DNA of 64,000 nucleotides, taken from NCBI GenBank assembly GCA_018139225.1, contig JAGSNX010000004.1, positions 62,001 to 126,000 on the forward strand, given 5' to 3'. Made by a program: the position numbers and the translations under genes. Each line of letters opens with the position of its first letter. Positions within the stretch are counted from its first letter, which is position 1. The notes below the pieces were generated by a model, which was not told the DNA's origin, did not search any database, and saw only the letters and a program-made list of their open reading frames with translations. This DNA is from Microvirga sp. SRT01 (GTDB taxonomy: Bacteria > Pseudomonadota > Alphaproteobacteria > Sphingomonadales > Sphingomonadaceae). Shown here piece after piece: positions 41,948 to 50,173 of the stretch.

Positions 41948-43354
41948 ATGGGCGGAATGGCGGTGATGGAAAACGGCGGAAGGGTCGGCGACGGCACGCC
42001 CGGCCGCAGGGCGGTCAGTGGGCTGCCGGTGCCCTTCTTCGAAAAGGTCTGTTACGGCCTCGGCGACGCCGGCGGCACGATCATCACCGGCCTGATCGCG
42101 AACTTCCTGACCTTCTACTACACCGACGTGTTCGGGCTGGCGCCTGCGGTCGTCGGCATCATCTTCGTCTCGCTGCGCATCTTCGACGCCATCTCCGATC
42201 CGCTGATCGGGATCATGGCCGATCGCACCCAGACGCGCTGGGGCAAATTCCGCCCCTATCTGCTCTGGACCGCGCTGCCTGTCGGCATCAGCTGCTTCCT
42301 GACCTTCCAGTCGCCCGACCTCGGCTATGACGGCAAGGTCGCCTATGCGGCCGCGACCTATTTCCTGCTCGCCCTGTCCTACTCGCTCAACAACGTTCCC
42401 TATTGCGCGCTCATCACCCGCATGACCGACAGCGCGGAGGACGGCGTATCCTGTCAATCGGTGCGGTTCGCGCTGGTGGCCGTGGCGTCGTTCACGGTAT
42501 CGGTCGGGCTGCCGATCATGGTCCGGTATCTGGGCGGCGCGGACATCGCGCGCGGCTACCGTGACGGCGTCGCCATCCTCAGCGCCATCGCGGTCGTGCT
42601 GTTCCTGATCTGCTTTCTGTTCGTGCGCGAACGCGTCACCGACACCGCCGCGTCCGAAGAGGCGTCGCTGCGGGTCGCCGTCGCCAACACGCTCGGGAAC
42701 ACGCAGCTTCGGCTGACCTTCGTCATGACGCTGCTGCTGATCGGCATCTTCAATACGAAGGGCGGCGCGGCGCTGTACTTCATCACCTACGTCCTGAACG
42801 GCGATGCTACCTATCAGGCATTGTTCTTCGGCACGGCGACGATCGGCGGCTTCATCGGATCGATCGTCGTCCAGCTATTCACGCGGCGGTTCGCGATCCG
42901 CGACGTGTATGTCTGGGTCAACCTGATCCTGGTCGCCGGCCATTTCGCGGCGTTCTTCGTACCCGGCGATATGCCGAACCTGTGGCTGGTGCTGGTCGCC
43001 CTCTGCTGCATCGTGCTGGGCTGCACGCTGCCGCTGCATTTCACGTTGATCCAGCTCGCCGACCAATATGGCGAATGGAAGACGGGGATGCGCTCGTCGG
43101 GGATGAGCTTCGCGTTCAACCAGTTCTTCGTGAAGCTCGCCTGGGCGCTGGCCGGCGTGCTCATCAGCACGGTGCTGGTCGCGGTGTCCTACCGGGCGGG
43201 AGCGGGCAACCAGACGCCGCTGTCGCTGACCGGCATCACCCTGTTGTCGACCATCGTACCCGGCATCCTCCACCTGCTGCTGGCGCTGACCGCCAGCCGA
43301 CTGGTCCTGAACCGCGCGACGATCGCCGCGATGACGGCGGGACGCCCGACATGA
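41948..43354 (+). CDS. GPH family glycoside/cation symporter (MelB/XylP/YicJ-like)
   Basis: A sugar importer of 468 residues with about 12 helices, driven by H+ or Na+. Family marks are KVCYGLGDAGGTIITGL in helix 1, DAISDPLIGIMADRTQTRWGKFRPY in the helix 2-3 loop (seen across residues around 65-90) and DQYGEWKTGMRSSG late in the protein, which matches the conserved DxxE/YGExKTG segment of the family. The ATG at 41948 has GGAGGG five bases upstream. A GTG at 41894 would overlap the GH31 stop (GTGA) and give 486 residues. The stop overlaps the next gene as ATGA. Confidence 0.92.
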   Translation: MGGMAVMENGGRVGDGTPGRRAVSGLPVPFFEKVCYGLGDAGGTIITGLIANFLTFYYTDVFGLAPAVVGIIFVSLRIFDAISDPLIGIMADRTQTRWGKFRPYLLWTALPVGISCFLTFQSPDLGYDGKVAYAAATYFLLALSYSLNNVPYCALITRMTDSAEDGVSCQSVRFALVAVASFTVSVGLPIMVRYLGGADIARGYRDGVAILSAIAVVLFLICFLFVRERVTDTAASEEASLRVAVANTLGNTQLRLTFVMTLLLIGIFNTKGGAALYFITYVLNGDATYQALFFGTATIGGFIGSIVVQLFTRRFAIRDVYVWVNLILVAGHFAAFFVPGDMPNLWLVLVALCCIVLGCTLPLHFTLIQLADQYGEWKTGMRSSGMSFAFNQFFVKLAWALAGVLISTVLVAVSYRAGAGNQTPLSLTGITLLSTIVPGILHLLLALTASRLVLNRATIAAMTAGRPT

Positions 43355-46149
43355 TCGCGCGTGCCATCCTCCTGCTCCACCGAAAGCGCATCGCCATGAT
43401 CCAGACACCGGCTTCCGTTCGCAAGCGCGCCGCGTCGATCGCCGCCCTGCTGGGCGCGGCCAGCCTCTGCGCCGCGGCATCGCCGGCGCAGAACACCGTG
43501 CCGCCGGCCGCGATCCGCGCAGAGGCGGGTCGGCTGACGGTAGACCTGTCCAGCGACACCGGCCCGTATCACGGTGGCGCGTCGGGCACGCTCTACGGCC
43601 TGTATGATGCACGCCTGCCCTTCCCCAACCTCGTCGAGGGGATCGGGCTGCGGACCGTGTCGACCAAGGCACAGGACGGCCCGCAGCATCCCGGCGCCGA
43701 TGCCCTCGAAGTGGCGCGGCTGCTGACCGACGCGTCGGGTGGCGACACCTACATCTACATGACCGACATCACGCGGCACTTCCCCTACCGGTGGAAAACC
43801 GGCGACTGCGCCGCGTCGGTGACCAGCTACATCGAGAAACTGCGCGCGCAGGTCGAGCAGGTGAAGACGCTAGCGCCCCGATACCGCGCCCGCATCGTCT
43901 TCGTGCCCTACAACGAGCCCGAGGGGAACATGTTCGGCGACGGGCCGGAAAGCTGCGACGGCACCGGCTGGCAGAAGAACCCCAGGGTTTTCTTCGATGC
44001 ATGGGATCGCGCCGTCCGGATGATCCGCACCGCGATGCCGGATGCGCGCATCGCCGGACCGAACACCAGCCGCCTGTTCGACGAGAATCTCGGTTTCCTG
44101 CGCCATGCGGTCGCCGCCGACACGCTGCCCGATGTCATGACGTGGCACGAACTCAGCGATCCCGCCACGGTTCGCGCCAGCGTCGGCCGCTATCGCCAGT
44201 GGGAGGATCAGGTCTTCGCCGGCACCCGACACCGCGGCAAGCACCTCCCGATCAACATCAACGAATACGCGTACAACTACCACACGTCCGTGCCCGGCCA
44301 GATGATCCAGTGGATCGCCGCAATCGAGGATGCGAAGGTCGATGCCGACATCGCCTATTGGAACATCGACGGCAATCTCAGCGACTCCGCCGTCCAGGCC
44401 AATCGCGGCAACGGTCAGTGGTGGCTGCTGAACGCCTATGCGGGGATGACCGGCCACACGCTGGCCGTGACGCCGCCACGACCGGGCCAAAGCTACACCT
44501 TGCAGGGTGTCGCGACGCTCGATCCGGCGAAGAAGCAGGCGCGCGTCATCCTCGGCGGCGGCAACGGCGCGAACACGCTGACGCTCGCCAACATCCCCGC
44601 GGCGACGTTCGGCCGCAACGTCCGCGTCGCGGTGCGGGAGATCGGCTGGAGCGGACAGCTCGGCGATGCGCCGCCGCCGCGCGTGGTGGCGGACCTGACG
44701 ATGCCGGTCGCCGCCGGCTCGCTGGATATCGCGTTTGGCCGCGGTGCGCTGCCACTTCTGCGCGAGGAGTCCGCGTACGAGGTGATCGTGTCGCCCGCCG
44801 GTGGCGGCGCGGCGGCCCGCGATCCGGTCCTGTGGCGGCAGGATTACGAGGCGGAGAAGGCGGCGCGGCACGGCACCGGCCTGACCATCAAGGGACCGGA
44901 GGGGTCGCCCAAGGCGGTCGATCGCTTCTACACGTCCGGTGGCTATTCGGTGGCGGGGTTCGCGACCGATCGCGATGTCCGCCTCGATGTCGCGGTCGAT
45001 GTTCCGCGCGACGGCCTCTACGACCTGCGCGTCATCGCCAACAGCTTCAACAAGGACGCCGCCGTCGCCGCCCACGGGGCGACCAACGCCTTCCTGCGCA
45101 TCGACGGCGCCACCGCGGGCGAGCGCGAATTGCTGCTGCCGCTCGGCTACAAACCCTCGGTCTGGGATCATGCCGACACGACGGTGTCGCTGACCCGCGG
45201 GCGACACGTCGTAACGCTCGCCACGCGGAGCCACGACGGCCAACGCCGCACGGTCGGCAACGCAGCGATCGACCGCGTCACGCTGTCGCTGCCCGATCCC
45301 GCGGCAACGGATACGGTGTACGAGGCGGAATACGCCTCGCTCGCAGGCACGACGCCGACCTATGGCAGCTTCGCCACGTCCGGGCCGGGCGCGGTGGCCC
45401 TCCCTCGCGGCGCAACGGCCACCTTCTGGGTCTACGCCCCCTCGGACGGACTGACACCGGTGGGTATCGACACGGTCGGACGCGGAGGTACCAGCGTCAC
45501 CGTCAACGGCACGCCGCTCGCGGCCGGATCGACGGCGTTCCTGCTGGGCGGCATCAACAAGCTGGTGGTCAGCGGCACGACGCCGACGACGCTGCTCGAC
45601 CGGATCCGTATCGGCAAGCCGGTGATGACGGGGGCTCGCGTCTACGAAGCGGAAGCGGCGACGATCGCCGGCTCCGCCGCGATCGCCCCGGCATCGCGCG
45701 CCATCGGCGGCCACGCCGTCGTCGGTATCGGTGGCGAGCCGGGGAACGGCAACACGCTGACCTTCGCCGACGTCGTCGTCGACCGGTCGGGGCGGTACGC
45801 GCTGACCATCCGCTACGCGAACGACGAACAGTCGCAGGCGACACACTACAACCCGGACCCGCTCGCCCGCCGCGCATTGATCGCGGTGAACGGCGGCGCG
45901 GCGATGCCGGTGACGTTCCCCAACAGCTTCCACCGCAACAACTGGTGGGAACTGACCGTCCCGGTGACGCTGCGCGCCGGTCGCAACAGCGTACGCTTCT
46001 CGGGCGAGGAACAGCCGAACTTCGACGGCCGCAGCTACGCGTCGCAGGCGTGGCCCGGCGTGCTGCTGCGATCCCGCTTCGCGCCCGACATCGATCGCAT
46101 CGCGGTCACGCCGCTCGCCGCCACGCAGCCGGCCCGCCGCCGACCGTAG
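43351..46149 (+). CDS. Secreted clan GH-A-like glycoside hydrolase with three CBM6/35-like modules
   Basis: A 932-residue exported protein. The signal peptide lies near residues 24-46, and an ATG at 43396 may be the true start. Residues about 60-480 form a TIM-barrel-like domain with a probable acid/base in VPYNEPEGN (Glu189) and nucleophile in ININEYAYNY (Glu305), the N-E-P / E spacing of clan GH-A, as in families 39 and 51, but I cannot name the family. Three modules follow, each starting with a Tyr-Glu-Ala-Glu motif (about residues 499, 657 and 765), the ligand-binding start of CBM6/CBM35 domains. Coupled by ATGA to the symporter gene, so it is part of the same operon. Confidence 0.75.
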   Translation: MIARAILLLHRKRIAMIQTPASVRKRAASIAALLGAASLCAAASPAQNTVPPAAIRAEAGRLTVDLSSDTGPYHGGASGTLYGLYDARLPFPNLVEGIGLRTVSTKAQDGPQHPGADALEVARLLTDASGGDTYIYMTDITRHFPYRWKTGDCAASVTSYIEKLRAQVEQVKTLAPRYRARIVFVPYNEPEGNMFGDGPESCDGTGWQKNPRVFFDAWDRAVRMIRTAMPDARIAGPNTSRLFDENLGFLRHAVAADTLPDVMTWHELSDPATVRASVGRYRQWEDQVFAGTRHRGKHLPININEYAYNYHTSVPGQMIQWIAAIEDAKVDADIAYWNIDGNLSDSAVQANRGNGQWWLLNAYAGMTGHTLAVTPPRPGQSYTLQGVATLDPAKKQARVILGGGNGANTLTLANIPAATFGRNVRVAVREIGWSGQLGDAPPPRVVADLTMPVAAGSLDIAFGRGALPLLREESAYEVIVSPAGGGAAARDPVLWRQDYEAEKAARHGTGLTIKGPEGSPKAVDRFYTSGGYSVAGFATDRDVRLDVAVDVPRDGLYDLRVIANSFNKDAAVAAHGATNAFLRIDGATAGERELLLPLGYKPSVWDHADTTVSLTRGRHVVTLATRSHDGQRRTVGNAAIDRVTLSLPDPAATDTVYEAEYASLAGTTPTYGSFATSGPGAVALPRGATATFWVYAPSDGLTPVGIDTVGRGGTSVTVNGTPLAAGSTAFLLGGINKLVVSGTTPTTLLDRIRIGKPVMTGARVYEAEAATIAGSAAIAPASRAIGGHAVVGIGGEPGNGNTLTFADVVVDRSGRYALTIRYANDEQSQATHYNPDPLARRALIAVNGGAAMPVTFPNSFHRNNWWELTVPVTLRAGRNSVRFSGEEQPNFDGRSYASQAWPGVLLRSRFAPDIDRIAVTPLAATQPARRRP

Positions 46150-46190
46150 ACACCGCAACGACAACGATAATCGCAATTGGGAGAAGGACG

Positions 46191-49019
46191 ATGATGGGGT
46201 ATCTTTCGCGCTTGCTGCTGACCACGTCCGGGCTGGTGCTGGCGACGACCGCCGGCAGCACCGCGGCCTTGGCGCAGGTCGCGGATCAGGCGCCGGTAGA
46301 TCGGGGCTCGACCGGTCGCAGCGTGGCGGGGGGTGCGACCGACCCTGCGACACCGGCGACGACCGACCCGGCCGGCGTCAACCCGCAGGCCGATCCGTCG
46401 CCGGCGATCGCCGACACGTCGGGCGAAGACATCGTCGTCACCGGCATCCGCGCCAGCCTGCAAAGCGCGCAGACCATCAAGCGCGACTCCGTCGCGATCG
46501 TCGATGCGCTGGTCGCCGAGGACATTGGGAAGTTCCCGGACAACAACGCATCCGAAGCGCTCGCCCGCGTCACCGGCGTGCAGGTGGGCCGCTACCGCGA
46601 CGAAGCCAACGGTGTGCTGATCCGCGGCCTCCCCAATGTGCAGACCACCCTCCAGAACCGCGACATCTTCACGGCGGACGGACGCGCGGTCGCGTTGCAG
46701 GATTTCCCCGCGCAGGCGCTGTCGAAGGTCGAGGTTTTCAAGGCCACGACTGCCACGAACATCGAGGGCGGCATCGCCGGCCTCGTCAATATCGGTCTGC
46801 GCCGGCCGTTCGACTTCAAGGGGTTCGAGCTCGCAGGCGCGATCCGCGGCATGTACAACGACGAATCGCGCAAGTACGACCCGATCGGCAGCGTCCTTGT
46901 CTCCAACCGCTGGGACACCGGTATCGGCGAGATCGGCGCGCTGCTGAACTTCAGCTACACCCAGTCGCAATATCTGAACTCGATCCGCTATCAGGGCTTT
47001 CAGGACTATCTGCTGCCCGATCAACAGGTGCTGCCCGCGTCGGTCGGTCGCCAGTTCACCTATCCGCAGGACATCGGCCTGTTCTACGCGCGCGGTATCC
47101 GCAAGCGGCCGTCGCTCAACGGATCGTTGCAATGGCGACCGAACGACAATCTGGAAGTCTATGTCGACGGCCTCTGGCAGGCCTACCGGAACAAGCGCGG
47201 CGACGATTTCTTCGGAATCCCGCTCCAGGCCGGATCGCCGACGCTTCGCGATCTCGTCCTGACCGCGGACGGCAAGACCCCTGCCAGCTTCAACGCCCAA
47301 CTCGGCATCGTCAACGGCCCCTCGAAGCAGGTGGGGGTCGAAAAGACGGACACCTATCAGGGTGCGGTCGGCGCGAAATACACCGCGGGCAACGCCGTGT
47401 TCACGACCGACCTCGCCTACACCAAGTCCATCGTCGACAACGTCTATTATTCGTTCGACACGCAGCTGATCCGGCCGATCGCGGTCGACGTCGGCCTGAA
47501 CGTCGAGGGCAGCGTCGACTTCACGCCCACCGGTCTCGATTTCAACGATCCCGCCAGCTACAATTTCCGCGGCTTCTACGACCAGCGCAACCGCGCCACC
47601 GGCGAGCAGATCCAGTGGCAGGGCAACATGGTCCTCGACACCGGATCGGAGCTGTTTCCGGAATTCCAGATTGGCCTGCGCTACGCCAATCGCGACGCCA
47701 GCGCACGGTCGGGGGATCGCTACGCCGCCTTCCCGCAGCTCGGCATCCCGATCGCGCAGGTGCCCGGCGTCGACGAAGGCGGCATCATCCGCGCCGGCTT
47801 CCGGGGATCGGATACGCAGCAATTCCGCCGCTATTACAGCATCTCCGCGGACGGCGTGCTGAACAACATCACTGGCATCCGCGATTTCGTCCGCGCCGGT
47901 CTGGTGCGATCGGGAGCTGACGCCGGCACGATCGCGACCTGGGCACCGGGCGTACCCGACTACAACGCCGTCAACGCCTTCTCGGCCAACGAAGTTACCT
48001 ATGCGGGCTACACGCAGCTCAAATTCGCCGGCGAGGCGCTGGGCATCAAGGTGGACGGCGTGATCGGCACCCGCATCGTCATCACCGACAATACGCTCGA
48101 CGGCACGTCGGCACAGAACATCACGATCAACGGCGTGCCCAGTACCGTGTTCGTGCCCGTGCAGGCGAACAACCGCTACGTCGACGTGCTGCCCAACATC
48201 AATCTGACGTTCCACCTGACCGACAAGCTGCAATTCCGCGCGACCCGGACGGAGGCGTTGAGCCGGCCCGGCTTCAACCAGATCAACCCCGCGCTGACGA
48301 TCCAGCAGGGCACGATCGGCGGCATCATCTCCTACACCGGATCGGGCGGCAATCCGAACCTGCAGCCGATCCGTTCCGACAATTACGACGCCTCGCTGGA
48401 ATATTACTTCTCCCGCACCGGGTCGGTGTCGGTCGCCGGCTTCTATCGCAAGATCAACGGGTTCATCAGCAGCTTCGGCACGCAGGAGATCAATCCCACC
48501 TTCGGCCCGATCCTCGTCTATCGCCCGCAGAACGCAGGCTCCGGGCAGATCAAGGGGATCGAGGCGGCATTCACCACCTTCTTCGACTTCCTGCCCGGCT
48601 TCCTCAGCGGCTTCGGCATTCAGGCCAACGGCACCTATATCGACGGTTCTCAGAGCCTGCCGCCGGTGCCCGGCCTGACCCGCACGACGGGCTCGCTGCC
48701 AGGCGTGTCGAAGTGGAGCTACAACGTCATCGGCCTGTACGAAGCGGGTCCGGCATCGGTGCGCCTCGCCTATAATCATCGCAGCGCCAACGTGGATTCC
48801 TACACCGCGCCCGGAGTCTTCGCGACCGCCTACTCCGCCCCGGTCGGTCGCCTCGATCTGTCAGCCAGCTACGACTTCACGCCCAACGCGACGATCACCG
48901 TCGACGCGACCAACCTGCTGAAGCAACCGTATAAAAGCTATGTCGAGGCGCCCGCCTATCCCCGCGATGTCCGCTACGAGGGTCGAATCTTCTCGATCGG
49001 CGCACGCCTGCGGTACTGA
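46191..49019 (+). CDS. TonB-dependent receptor for glycan import
   Basis: A 942-residue outer-membrane receptor. After a signal peptide (cleavage near ALAQV, about residue 30) and a Pro/Thr-rich linker there is DIVVTGIRASL, then the plug domain with DIGKFPDNNASEALARVTGVQV and a 22-strand barrel ending in a terminal aromatic (RLRY), the outer-membrane assembly signal. This group of plug-barrel receptors in Caulobacter, Xanthomonas and sphingomonads often imports plant oligosaccharides. GAGAAGG precedes the ATG. It follows the CBM-bearing hydrolase by 41 nt in the LacI-controlled operon, so it probably takes up the products made by that enzyme. Confidence 0.93.
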   Translation: MMGYLSRLLLTTSGLVLATTAGSTAALAQVADQAPVDRGSTGRSVAGGATDPATPATTDPAGVNPQADPSPAIADTSGEDIVVTGIRASLQSAQTIKRDSVAIVDALVAEDIGKFPDNNASEALARVTGVQVGRYRDEANGVLIRGLPNVQTTLQNRDIFTADGRAVALQDFPAQALSKVEVFKATTATNIEGGIAGLVNIGLRRPFDFKGFELAGAIRGMYNDESRKYDPIGSVLVSNRWDTGIGEIGALLNFSYTQSQYLNSIRYQGFQDYLLPDQQVLPASVGRQFTYPQDIGLFYARGIRKRPSLNGSLQWRPNDNLEVYVDGLWQAYRNKRGDDFFGIPLQAGSPTLRDLVLTADGKTPASFNAQLGIVNGPSKQVGVEKTDTYQGAVGAKYTAGNAVFTTDLAYTKSIVDNVYYSFDTQLIRPIAVDVGLNVEGSVDFTPTGLDFNDPASYNFRGFYDQRNRATGEQIQWQGNMVLDTGSELFPEFQIGLRYANRDASARSGDRYAAFPQLGIPIAQVPGVDEGGIIRAGFRGSDTQQFRRYYSISADGVLNNITGIRDFVRAGLVRSGADAGTIATWAPGVPDYNAVNAFSANEVTYAGYTQLKFAGEALGIKVDGVIGTRIVITDNTLDGTSAQNITINGVPSTVFVPVQANNRYVDVLPNINLTFHLTDKLQFRATRTEALSRPGFNQINPALTIQQGTIGGIISYTGSGGNPNLQPIRSDNYDASLEYYFSRTGSVSVAGFYRKINGFISSFGTQEINPTFGPILVYRPQNAGSGQIKGIEAAFTTFFDFLPGFLSGFGIQANGTYIDGSQSLPPVPGLTRTTGSLPGVSKWSYNVIGLYEAGPASVRLAYNHRSANVDSYTAPGVFATAYSAPVGRLDLSASYDFTPNATITVDATNLLKQPYKSYVEAPAYPRDVRYEGRIFSIGARLRY

Positions 49020-49040
49020 CCTGCGGACCGCTTCCGGTTC

Positions 49041-49081
49041 GGCCGGATCATCCCCCAATCTGCCGAGGGGGCGATCCGGCC
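49041..49081. terminator. Bidirectional terminator hairpin
   Basis: Arms ggccggatc (49041-49049) and gatccggcc (49073-49081) pair perfectly, and an inner CCCCC/GGGGG pair extends the stem. It lies between the convergent TonB receptor and hydrolase genes, 21 nt after the receptor stop. There is no strong U-run on either side. Confidence 0.6.
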
Positions 49082-49105
49082 GATCCACGCGATCGACCGA
49101 CCGCC

Positions 49106-49942
49106 TCAGCGGCGCACGAAGTCGAGCAGGTCGGGATTGATGACGTCGGCGTTGACGGTCAGCATGCCGTGGCTGAACCCGGGATAGATTTTCAGCGTGG
49201 CGTTCTGCAACAATTCGGCCTGCTTGATGGACGCGTTCCGATACGGCACGACCTGATCGTCATCGCCCTGCAAGACCAGCGTCGGCACGGTGATCGCTTT
49301 CAGGTCCTCGGTCTGGTCGGTCTCGGCAAAGGCCGCGATGCCGAGATGATGCGCCAGCGCGCTACCCATCATCCCCTGACGCCACCAATTGTCGACCACG
49401 GCCACCACCACCTCCGCGCCGTCGCGATTGAACCCGTAGAATGGACCTTCGGCAAACTCGCGGAACAGCTTGGCACGATTGGTCGCCAGTCCCGCCCGAA
49501 TGCCGTCGAACACCTCCATCGGCAGGCCGTCGGGATTGCCTGCGGTCCTGACCATCAGCGGCGGCACCGCGCTGACCAGCACCGCCTTGGCGACGCGGCC
49601 CTGCGGCTGACCGTACCGGGCGACGTAGCGAGCGACTTCGCCCCCACCCGTCGAGTGGCCGATGTGCACCGCATTTCGCAGATCGAGATGCTCCGCCACC
49701 GCACTGGCATCCGCGGCATAATGATCCATGTCATGGCCCGTCCCGATCTGGCTGGAACGACCGTGGCCACGCCGGTCGTGCGCCACCACGCGGTAGCCCT
49801 GATCGAGGAAGAACAGCATCTGCGTGTCCCAATCGTCCGACGATAAGGGCCAGCCGTGATGGAAAACGATGGGCTGCGCGTCCCTGGGACCCCAATCCTT
49901 ATAGAAAATCTCCGCACCGTCCGCAGTGGTCACATAGGTCAT
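49106..49942 (-). CDS. Alpha/beta hydrolase, non-heme chloroperoxidase-like
   Basis: A 278-residue hydrolase of the cofactor-free haloperoxidase/esterase group. Motifs are FHHGWPLSSDDW (oxyanion loop), AHDRRGHGRSS, the nucleophile elbow GHSTGGGE, the acid in LQGDDDQVVPY and the His in GFSHGM. The N-terminal MTYVTTADGAEIFYKDWG is typical of the family. Known members hydrolyse esters and lactones and can form peracids in vitro; the natural role is often unclear. It has no signal peptide and is divergent from the catalase gene across a 231-nt region with several regulatory motifs, which suggests a stress-linked role. Confidence 0.92.
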   Translation of the reverse strand: MTYVTTADGAEIFYKDWGPRDAQPIVFHHGWPLSSDDWDTQMLFFLDQGYRVVAHDRRGHGRSSQIGTGHDMDHYAADASAVAEHLDLRNAVHIGHSTGGGEVARYVARYGQPQGRVAKAVLVSAVPPLMVRTAGNPDGLPMEVFDGIRAGLATNRAKLFREFAEGPFYGFNRDGAEVVVAVVDNWWRQGMMGSALAHHLGIAAFAETDQTEDLKAITVPTLVLQGDDDQVVPYRNASIKQAELLQNATLKIYPGFSHGMLTVNADVINPDLLDFVRR

Positions 49943-50032
49943 GGCAGGGTCCTTTCCGGTGGTGGTGATCGTCTTGGGCAGCACCTTAATCGCGGTCTCC
50001 CGCATCAAACATCCCGATAAGATGGCGCTGAT

Positions 50033-50051
50033 CGTTCGAGAAAATCGAACG
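50033..50051. promoter_or_regulatory. Inverted repeat CGTTCGA-N5-TCGAACG
   Basis: A perfect 7-bp inverted repeat with an A-rich 5-nt centre lies in the hydrolase/catalase divergent region, about 90 nt upstream of the hydrolase start. It does not match FNR, OxyR or the alphaproteobacterial LexA pattern. It may be an operator or a hairpin. Confidence 0.4.
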
Positions 50052-50065
50052 GTGCACGCGGTCTG

Positions 50066-50079
50066 TTGATCTGGATCAA
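50066..50079. promoter_or_regulatory. Perfect FNR/FixK-type box (TTGAT-N4-ATCAA)
   Basis: The 14-mer TTGATCTGGATCAA matches the FNR/FixK/Anr consensus exactly and extends by G/C on each side to a 16-nt inverted repeat (50065-50080). It is centred about 101 nt before the katE start codon and 130 nt before the hydrolase start codon. Binding by an oxygen- or redox-responsive Crp/FNR-family protein is inferred. Confidence 0.7.
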
Positions 50080-50083
50080 CGCG

Positions 50084-50120
50084 ATAGGCGCTCACATTCC
50101 TGCGGATAGGCGCACTCGTT
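50084..50120 (+). promoter_or_regulatory. OxyR-like spaced motif upstream of katE
   Basis: The pattern is ATAG-N7-CATT-N7-ATAG-N7-CGTT, with the two ATAG copies (50084 and 50106) exactly 22 nt apart, the spacing in the OxyR consensus ATAG-N7-CTAT-N7-ATAG-N7-CTAT. The CTAT half-sites are degenerate. A 9-bp direct repeat GATAGGCGC (50083-50091, 50105-50113) underlies it. Its place 54-90 nt before the catalase start supports peroxide control, but no oxyR gene is in the window. Confidence 0.5.
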
Positions 50121-50173
50121 CGTACCCGACCGGTCCGCTGGGCCGTTAGCTCTCCCGAACCCGAGGAGTTTCC

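Noticed and set aside
43870..46353. 827-codon minus-strand frame opposite the CBM-bearing hydrolase
   Set aside because: Arg/Val/Asp-rich shadow sequence that also spans the intergenic gap and the receptor start.
46035..48779. 914-codon minus-strand frame opposite the first TonB receptor
   Set aside because: Composition mirrors the receptor's codon bias, there are no recognisable motifs, and the plus-strand receptor is complete from signal peptide to terminal aromatic.
50033..50051. LexA (SOS) box upstream of katE
   Set aside because: The alphaproteobacterial LexA site is a GTTC-N7-GTTC direct repeat; this element is an inverted repeat with a different spacing.
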